A stretch of DNA of 37,671 nt from assembly GCA_024226255.1 (NCBI GenBank), contig JAAELU010000452.1, positions 1 through 37,671 of the forward strand, written 5' to 3'. Made by a program: the position numbers and the translations under genes. This stretch comes from a bacterium (lineage in GTDB: Bacteria > Actinomycetota > Acidimicrobiia > Spongiisociales > UBA5794). Below are positions 32,478 through 37,671 of the stretch, in pieces. Each line of letters begins with the position of its first letter. Position 1 is the first letter of the stretch. Below the pieces are notes generated by a model. It saw only the letters and a list, made by a program, of their open reading frames with translations. It was not told the DNA's origin and did not search any database.

Positions 32478-34088
32478 GTGGCGCAGTATCGGGCCGGTAT
32501 CGAGGGAACGACGGTTCCCGGGGTGATAGATCGGGCCGCGAGCGCCGGTCGTGACGAGGCACTCGTGTTTCCGGATGACCGCATCACCTATGCCGCCCTC
32601 GCCGAACGGACCCGCGCAGTCGCGGGGAGTCTCCGCGCTCTAGGCGTCGGACCAGGCGATCACGTCGGCTACATCATGCTCAACGGCGTCGACATCGTGG
32701 CGCTCATGGTGGGGATCATGCGCATCGGCGCCGTGGCAGTTCCCGTGAATGCCCGCTACAAGGGCGAGGAGATCGCCTATGTAGTCGAAAACTCCGACAT
32801 GAAAGTGTTCGTCGTTGGCGACTACTTCCTGGATGCTGTGGCCGAGTCGATGCCTGTGCTCAATGGTCTTTCGACGTTGCACCGGGTTGTTGGCGGAGAC
32901 AGCGACAGACCGGGCTTCATGTCCAACGCCGAGTTTGCGGCAGGGCAAACCAATGACGAGGAAATCGACGAGCTGCATGCCGCCGTCGATCCGGATGCGA
33001 TGGCCATCATTCTGTACACCTCGGGCACGACCGCTCGCCCCAAAGGCGTCATGCATAGCCAGGCGTCCTTGCTCGGAGCCAGTGCGGGCCTTGCGGAACG
33101 ACTCGTGCTCCTCCCACAGGACCGGTGGTGGTCACCGCTGCCGCTGTTCCACATCGCGGCCATCGCCACCGCGATGGCAGCATTCATCGCAGGGTGCACA
33201 TTGGTGCACGTTGGCGTTTTCGAACCTGGTCTCGCCGTCAAGCAGCTGGAAGAGGAGCGAGCAACACTGGCTTTCCCGGCATTCGAGACCATCTGGCTGG
33301 CGGTCCTCAACCACGCCAATTTCGAGTCGGCGGATCTGTCGAGCCTGGAGCGAATCGTCAACATCGGCATACCAGAACGGCTGCGAGCGATGCAGGAGCG
33401 CATCCCCTGGGCGGTGCAGGTCTCGGCAACCGGCTCCACCGAGTCTGGCGGGTTCTTGGCAATCGGAGTGAAGGAGGACTCGCTCGAAGATCGTGTCAAC
33501 ACCAACGGCCACGTTTTGCCCGGCATGGAAGTGCGAATCATCGACATCGAGACCGGTGCCGACATCGAACCCGACCAAACCGGCGAACTGTTGTACCGGG
33601 GGGCGACCCGACTGATTGGCTACTACAGGGATCCGGAGGTGACGGCAGAGCGCATCGACAGCAACGGTTGGTTTCATACCGGCGACATCTATCGCATTGA
33701 TGAACGAGGCCAGATCACCTTCATCGAGCGACTCAAGGACATGCTCAAAGTCGGAGGCGAGAATGTTGCAGCGGCGGAGATAGAGGACTTCCTGGCGCGC
33801 CACGAAGCGGTGAAGATCGTCCAGGTGGTGGCGGCCCCCGACGCTCGATATGTTGAGGTGCCGTGCGCCTATGTCGAGTTGAACGAGGGCGCCGCAGTGA
33901 CCGAGCGGGAGCTGATCGACTTCTGTCTCGGCAAGGTCGCCACCTTCAAGGTGCCCCGGTATGTTCGGTTCGTTGAAGGTTGGCCTATGTCCGGCACCAA
34001 GATCCGTAAGGTCGAACTACGCGAACGCATCGCAGGCGAGCTCAACGAGTCCGGCATCACCGAAGCGCCACGAATCACTGCCGGCTAA
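32478..34088 (+). CDS. Acyl-CoA synthetase (AMP-forming)
   Basis: The 536-residue ANL enzyme activates a carboxylic acid to its CoA thioester through an acyl-AMP. P-loop IILYTSGTTARPKGVMHSQ; WWSPLPLFHIAA; SATGSTESGG in place of the usual Y-G-x-T-E; GWFHTGDIYRIDERGQITFI; RLKDMLKVGGENVAAAEIED; and the C-terminal catalytic lysine region MSGTKIRKVELRERI. The acid substrate is unknown. GTG 32478 is chosen because of GAGGAGGAAAGAGGA just upstream; the frame is open upstream to 32163, but that stretch overlaps the antisense SRPBCC remnant. It is probably co-regulated with the upstream oxidoreductases. Confidence 0.9.
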   Translation: MAQYRAGIEGTTVPGVIDRAASAGRDEALVFPDDRITYAALAERTRAVAGSLRALGVGPGDHVGYIMLNGVDIVALMVGIMRIGAVAVPVNARYKGEEIAYVVENSDMKVFVVGDYFLDAVAESMPVLNGLSTLHRVVGGDSDRPGFMSNAEFAAGQTNDEEIDELHAAVDPDAMAIILYTSGTTARPKGVMHSQASLLGASAGLAERLVLLPQDRWWSPLPLFHIAAIATAMAAFIAGCTLVHVGVFEPGLAVKQLEEERATLAFPAFETIWLAVLNHANFESADLSSLERIVNIGIPERLRAMQERIPWAVQVSATGSTESGGFLAIGVKEDSLEDRVNTNGHVLPGMEVRIIDIETGADIEPDQTGELLYRGATRLIGYYRDPEVTAERIDSNGWFHTGDIYRIDERGQITFIERLKDMLKVGGENVAAAEIEDFLARHEAVKIVQVVAAPDARYVEVPCAYVELNEGAAVTERELIDFCLGKVATFKVPRYVRFVEGWPMSGTKIRKVELRERIAGELNESGITEAPRITAG

Positions 34089-34223
34089 TCGTGCCCCTTC
34101 GATTGGCGTCGCGGTGTCACCGCCGGGCTTGTGCCTAGGAGCTTCGAGGTCACTCGGCCCGCCTCAGCGGTGGTGGTGGTGGCCGCCTAGGGTTGCGTAG
34201 CGGCTCATGCATGTGGAGGGCTC

Positions 34224-36455
34224 GTGGCGCATGACATCTTCATTTGCCATGCCTCGGAGGACCGGGCGATCGCTGACGCGGTGGTGGCGGGTCTCGAGCA
34301 AGGCGGAATCAGCTGTTGGGTCGCGCCGCGCGATGTCATGGCGGGCGCCGACTACGCCCAGGCGATCGTGGCGGGTATTTCTGGTGCCCAGGCCCTCGTG
34401 TTGGTGTTTTCCGGGCATTCGAACGCGTCACCGCACGTAAGTCGTGAGGTCGAGCGAGCCGCTTCCCGCGGCATCGGCATCATCCCCTACCGGGTTGAAG
34501 AGGTGGTGCCATCCCCGTCGCTCGAGTATTTCATCAGCAACGCCCAATGGCTCGACGCCACCACGAGCACCACCGAGGAGAGTATTGCCGAGCTGGCAAG
34601 AACCATCCGGGTGGGCGTCGGCCTTGAACAGGATGCAAGTCCCCGCCAGGTCACCGGCGAGATGTTGCGCCAGATCATCGACCGGTATGGCACGGACGTG
34701 GTCGACGACCCCCGCCGCGTGCAGGCGCTTCTTCGTGACATGGCAGGAGAACACAGGGCCGAAGTTGCCGTCCTGGTGGCGGCGGCTGAGGAAGGGGTTG
34801 GTGCCAATCTCCTGCAATCCTCGCAAGGCTTGGCCCCTGAGGCCGCCCAACGACTGGCCCGCCGACTCGAGGAGAGTCGCTCCCTCACCGAAGACGCCGC
34901 CTCCTGGGCGGTCGCCGCCTGGTTGGGTGCGCTCGGGTTGGAAGAGCCGTCTCACGCCGACATGACCAGACCCGTTGAGAACGAGACCGACGAAACCGTG
35001 GCCGCAGTAGCGTCACGCTCCACCCAGCAGCCGAGCCAGCCCCCTCCACGGAAAACCACACCCCCGGCTCCTTCCCCAGCCACCGTCCCGGCCCCAGCCG
35101 ACCAGCCGCCACCACTGCCCCGAACGTCACCGCCGGGCCGGGAGGATGACCGCAACCGCAACCGCAACCGCATCTACGCTTTCATCGGCGGTGGAGCGCT
35201 CTTGGTCGCAGCCATTGTCGGCGCCGTCGCCCTCACAGGCGGAAGCAAAGAGGCGGTCCTCACGAGCGCCGAACAAGTTCCGATCAACGAGGTGACGGCG
35301 CGGTTGATCGCAAACTATCCCCTCTCATGGTCAACCATTTCGCCAGACGGAAGTCTTCTCCTCGGCCAGCTCGAAGATGGAGTACAGGACGACGTCAGCG
35401 CGACGGTCTGTCTCATCGAGGTCGGCAACCCCGATCGGGCGGCCGACCTTTGTTCGACGGGCCTGAAATCCGAGGGCTACGACTTCTATGGTGCTCCAGC
35501 CTGGTCCCCGTCGGGCGACGGCGTGGCCTGGCCGTGGGAATTTGACGTCTGGGGCTTTGACCTCTCCAGCGGACTCGTCGTGGGCATCACCGATGATGGA
35601 CTGGATGATTTGGGCGAGGACCTCGGCCAAGCTCCCTACGACAGCGCACCGACATGGCTCAACGACACAGAACTGGTCTTTGTTCGCCGCGACTCCATTG
35701 CCGATGAAACCGCACTCGTGACATGGGAGGTGGGCGGGGAAGCTACCGGAACCGTCGTCGGACCCACCTTTATTGTGAGTCAAACCGAGCGGGTCGTTTC
35801 TGAATGGGAGGCACCTCTTTCGCCTCCGTTGATTGCTGAGGGCAAGGCTTATCTCAACGGGCGCGGCGTGATCTACGAGGTGGACGTCAGCGCCGCCGCC
35901 TACGCGGTGTTGGGCGATCTCGGCGACGAGTACGTCTCGATTTCCGACGCGCACAAGGAGGTTGGTGGGTTCCTTAGTGATCCAGGGGGATTGGTGCCTG
36001 TTGGTTTCACGCCCTCGGGCGACCTGCTCATCTGGGACTTCGCGCCGACCGCCCACGCCAACGGAGGGACGTGGTCGGGCGCGCCCTCCGGGGCATTTCT
36101 CCTCAACCGTGACAACCAGCTGACTCCGATTCTGGCGACGTCGCCCCCCACCGATGGCTACCTCGGGCCGGTGGCAGTGGGGCTCTCACCCTCAGGTACC
36201 AGGCTGGCAATAATGTGGCTCGACGACGCACAGCGGGGCCCGACCGGTTTCCCCACTACCCGCCTATCACTGCTCGATCTCGAGACCGCGCAGCTGCCGG
36301 TGAATGCGCGGGCTCTCCCCGAGCTCTGGTCCTTCACCGAAACACCTGCGTTGGGGGCAGACTATGTCCTCGAATGGACGACCAACGATCGTCTCGCCTT
36401 CTGGACATTCGAGGAGGGCACCTCTGTGCTTCAACTCGAGGCACCGCCCGGTTAG
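34224..36455 (+). CDS. TIR domain joined by a membrane helix to a propeller-like ectodomain
   Basis: This 743-residue protein has an N-terminal TIR domain (residues 3-130: HDIFICHASEDRAIADAVVA, CWVAPRDVMAGADYAQAI, SPHVSREVERA, with Glu75 in the position of the catalytic NADase glutamate of active TIRs). A helical region follows (about 143-240: MLRQIIDRYGTDVVDDPRRV, then QALLRDMAGEHRAEVAVLVA), then a Pro-rich linker (about 265-305), a basic RNRNRNR stretch, a single membrane segment (about 317-339) and a large C-terminal domain with TolB/WD40-like repeats (TISPDGSLLLGQ, PAWSPSGDGVAWPW, PTWLNDTELVFVRR). Positive charges before the helix imply TIR inside and the propeller outside. GTG 34224 follows GGAGGG. 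NADase activity is inferred only from the conserved Glu. It stands alone. Confidence 0.8.
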   Translation: MAHDIFICHASEDRAIADAVVAGLEQGGISCWVAPRDVMAGADYAQAIVAGISGAQALVLVFSGHSNASPHVSREVERAASRGIGIIPYRVEEVVPSPSLEYFISNAQWLDATTSTTEESIAELARTIRVGVGLEQDASPRQVTGEMLRQIIDRYGTDVVDDPRRVQALLRDMAGEHRAEVAVLVAAAEEGVGANLLQSSQGLAPEAAQRLARRLEESRSLTEDAASWAVAAWLGALGLEEPSHADMTRPVENETDETVAAVASRSTQQPSQPPPRKTTPPAPSPATVPAPADQPPPLPRTSPPGREDDRNRNRNRIYAFIGGGALLVAAIVGAVALTGGSKEAVLTSAEQVPINEVTARLIANYPLSWSTISPDGSLLLGQLEDGVQDDVSATVCLIEVGNPDRAADLCSTGLKSEGYDFYGAPAWSPSGDGVAWPWEFDVWGFDLSSGLVVGITDDGLDDLGEDLGQAPYDSAPTWLNDTELVFVRRDSIADETALVTWEVGGEATGTVVGPTFIVSQTERVVSEWEAPLSPPLIAEGKAYLNGRGVIYEVDVSAAAYAVLGDLGDEYVSISDAHKEVGGFLSDPGGLVPVGFTPSGDLLIWDFAPTAHANGGTWSGAPSGAFLLNRDNQLTPILATSPPTDGYLGPVAVGLSPSGTRLAIMWLDDAQRGPTGFPTTRLSLLDLETAQLPVNARALPELWSFTETPALGADYVLEWTTNDRLAFWTFEEGTSVLQLEAPPG
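35151..35170 (+). repeat. Short tandem repeat coding RNRNRN
   Basis: A hexanucleotide (CGCAAC) is repeated three times and then partly, giving alternating Arg and Asn just before the membrane segment of the TIR protein. Its length is likely variable between strains by slippage and would change the number of cytoplasmic positive charges that set topology. Confidence 0.6.
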
Positions 36456-36558
36456 ACCCGGCCCATTGGCACTCATGCGGGCCCGAGACGCCTCGCTATT
36501 GTCGCGGAGGGCGGGATTTGATCTAGAACCGTCGCGTTATGAGTCAGGTGCGGTGGCT

Positions 36559-36584
36559 CGGTTGCGCTCACGGTGGCGCAGCCG
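36559..36584 (+). terminator. Hairpin between convergent genes
   Basis: CGGTTGCGC and GCGCAGCCG form a 9-bp stem (one G-U pair) with an 8-nt loop, followed on the plus strand by ACTTGTCT. It lies between the TIR gene and the convergent rhodanese gene and may terminate the TIR transcript. Confidence 0.45.
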
Positions 36585-36593
36585 GACTTGTCT

Positions 36594-37671
36594 CTAGGTG
36601 CTCCCACCGTTCTGCCGGCTCCACTCGAACCAGCCACCGTCATACACCGAGACGTTCGGCCAATCCATTAGGTAGGCATAGAAGAACGTCTCACTGGCTC
36701 GCCAGCCGGTCCCGCAATAGAACGCGACACGTTTGTCCGCAGTGATGCCGACATCTTCCCAGCGGGAGGCGACTTCGTTGAAGTCCCTCATTGTGTTGTC
36801 CATGTTGCGGTAGTGCTGCATGTGGTACGCATCCGTGCCGCAGTTTCCCCAAACGGCGCCGGGAATGTCACCAAGCTGTTCTATGTAGTTGTAACCGCTG
36901 GTCGTCCCTCGATTCTCGGCCCAGCTCCTGATGCTGACGAGCACACCATCGGGATCGGCGATCAGGTCTACAGCTTCTTCGAAATCGATGAAGTAGCTCG
37001 GACTGGCAGGCAGAGCGGCTCCGAATGAGGTCGCCGTGGCCGGCGTTCGGATCTTCGTCTCTGTGCCATAGCCCGCCTTCCTCCAAGCATTGAGGCCTCC
37101 GTCGAGCAGGCGAACGTCGACAACACCGGAGTAGAGGAGAATGGCGGCAGCCCTGGTGGCTGCGATCTGCCCGGCCTTGCGACCCGGCTTCTGCTCTGCA
37201 GGGTCGGCGGCGGTATCCCGCCCATAGAGGATCACGGTCGTGTCCCTGGTGATGCCAAGTTGGAGCAGGGCGTGCTCGAGTTCCTCTGGTGAACGCCTAT
37301 TCCAATCGGATGACGATTCCAGCGTGTTCGTGTCGAGGTAGAAGGCCCCGGCTATGTGACCGCGGGCGTACTCCTCCGGTACTCCGTAGTTGACATGGAA
37401 CAGAGCAAACGGGCCCTCAGGGGCTTCATCTGTGGCCTCTCCCTCGAGCACATGATGTAGCCATTCAGGGTGGACCAGCTGGTGGTTCCTCGGGAGCCGG
37501 ATCAGTTCAGAATCCGGTTGGGCGGCCCACTCGGGCAGGCCACCCGCGAGGACGGCCACATCGCCGTATCCGAGATACAGCAGGCGGTCGGCCAGCCCGG
37601 TGGCGTCCTCATCGTCGTACCCGTAGACCGTGATCGACCGGTCCGGAGTGAGTTCCTTGAGGGCCAGCCGC
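36594..37671 (-). CDS. Multi-domain rhodanese sulfurtransferase, N-terminus cut by window edge
   Basis: The frame is open from the stop at 36594 to the window edge, so the N-terminus is missing; the GTG at 37559 that also lies in frame is not the true start. Visible are the end of one rhodanese domain (SITVYGYDDEDATGLADRL, then LGYGDVAVLAGGLPEW), a complete second domain (HPEWLHHVL, HIAGAFYLDTN, TVILYGRDTAADP, VRLLDGGLNAWR) and a complete third (LVSIRSWAENRG, DIPGAVWGNCG, VAFYCGTGWRASE, VSVYDGGWFEW). Only the third domain has the catalytic Cys (CGTGWR); the first two have YGYDDE and YGRDTA instead and should be inactive. Thiosulfate or 3-mercaptopyruvate sulfurtransferase activity is likely. 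A signal peptide cannot be assessed. Confidence 0.88.
   Translation of the reverse strand, partial: RLALKELTPDRSITVYGYDDEDATGLADRLLYLGYGDVAVLAGGLPEWAAQPDSELIRLPRNHQLVHPEWLHHVLEGEATDEAPEGPFALFHVNYGVPEEYARGHIAGAFYLDTNTLESSSDWNRRSPEELEHALLQLGITRDTTVILYGRDTAADPAEQKPGRKAGQIAATRAAAILLYSGVVDVRLLDGGLNAWRKAGYGTETKIRTPATATSFGAALPASPSYFIDFEEAVDLIADPDGVLVSIRSWAENRGTTSGYNYIEQLGDIPGAVWGNCGTDAYHMQHYRNMDNTMRDFNEVASRWEDVGITADKRVAFYCGTGWRASETFFYAYLMDWPNVSVYDGGWFEWSRQNGGST

Overview
The window is GC-rich, densely packed bacterial DNA, most likely from an actinobacterium. The lineage is inferred from frequent GTG/TTG starts, ATGA/GTGA start-stop overlaps, a SARP/BTAD regulator, a DUF3152 lipoprotein, a 180-kDa-class NAD-glutamate dehydrogenase, a fused OleBC protein and long Thr/Ser/Pro linkers in exported proteins. 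The linkers suggest the class Acidimicrobiia, but no rRNA or marker gene is present to confirm that. No tRNA, rRNA, CRISPR array, transposase or phage gene was seen.

Layout. 1-2046 (minus): a VanW-family gene cut by the left window edge and a lipoprotein with a formylglycine-generating-enzyme-like fold that lacks the catalytic cysteines. 2285-6851 (minus): a complete long-chain olefin operon, oleA-oleBC-oleD, with 4-nt overlaps between genes. 7015-7680 (plus): two consecutive gene relics, each keeping only the beginning and end of a larger gene (an RVHGV-type large protein and a nitroreductase). 7677-8480: a DUF3152 metalloprotease-like lipoprotein; 8504-8599 (minus): a 31-residue basic peptide gene. 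8741-15931 (plus): NAD-glutamate dehydrogenase, sucrose phosphorylase and a CHAD protein, closely spaced. 15874-18347 (minus): a SARP-type regulator translationally coupled to a membrane-anchored M28 peptidase. 18348-18881: the only long gene-free stretch, with strong hairpins. 18882-22371 (plus): a tandem universal stress protein, then two overlapping genes for exported or membrane proteins with Thr-rich linkers.

22405-24984: a divergent pair, a 3-ketosteroid-dehydrogenase-like flavoprotein and an SDR. 25058-26747 (minus): a DUF2235 (Tle1-like) hydrolase preceded by a small charged protein, divergent from an unrecognised gene at 26899. 28017-34088: a dimethylglycine/sarcosine dehydrogenase-like protein, a CrtI-like oxidoreductase, a remnant of an SRPBCC gene (minus) and an acyl-CoA synthetase. 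34224-36455: a TIR domain joined through a membrane segment to an extracytoplasmic propeller-like region. 36594-37671 (minus): a multi-rhodanese sulfurtransferase cut by the right window edge.

How the genes work together. The ole operon is the clearest pathway: OleA condenses two acyl-CoAs, OleD reduces the beta-keto acid, the OleC half forms a beta-lactone and the OleB half decarboxylates it to a cis-olefin. The flavoprotein, SDR, GcvT-type dehydrogenase and acyl-CoA ligase genes look like catabolism or lipid modification, but their substrates cannot be read from sequence. The most unusual features are the cluster of deletion relics, the inside-out TIR receptor architecture, and the DUF2235 module with its small charged partner.
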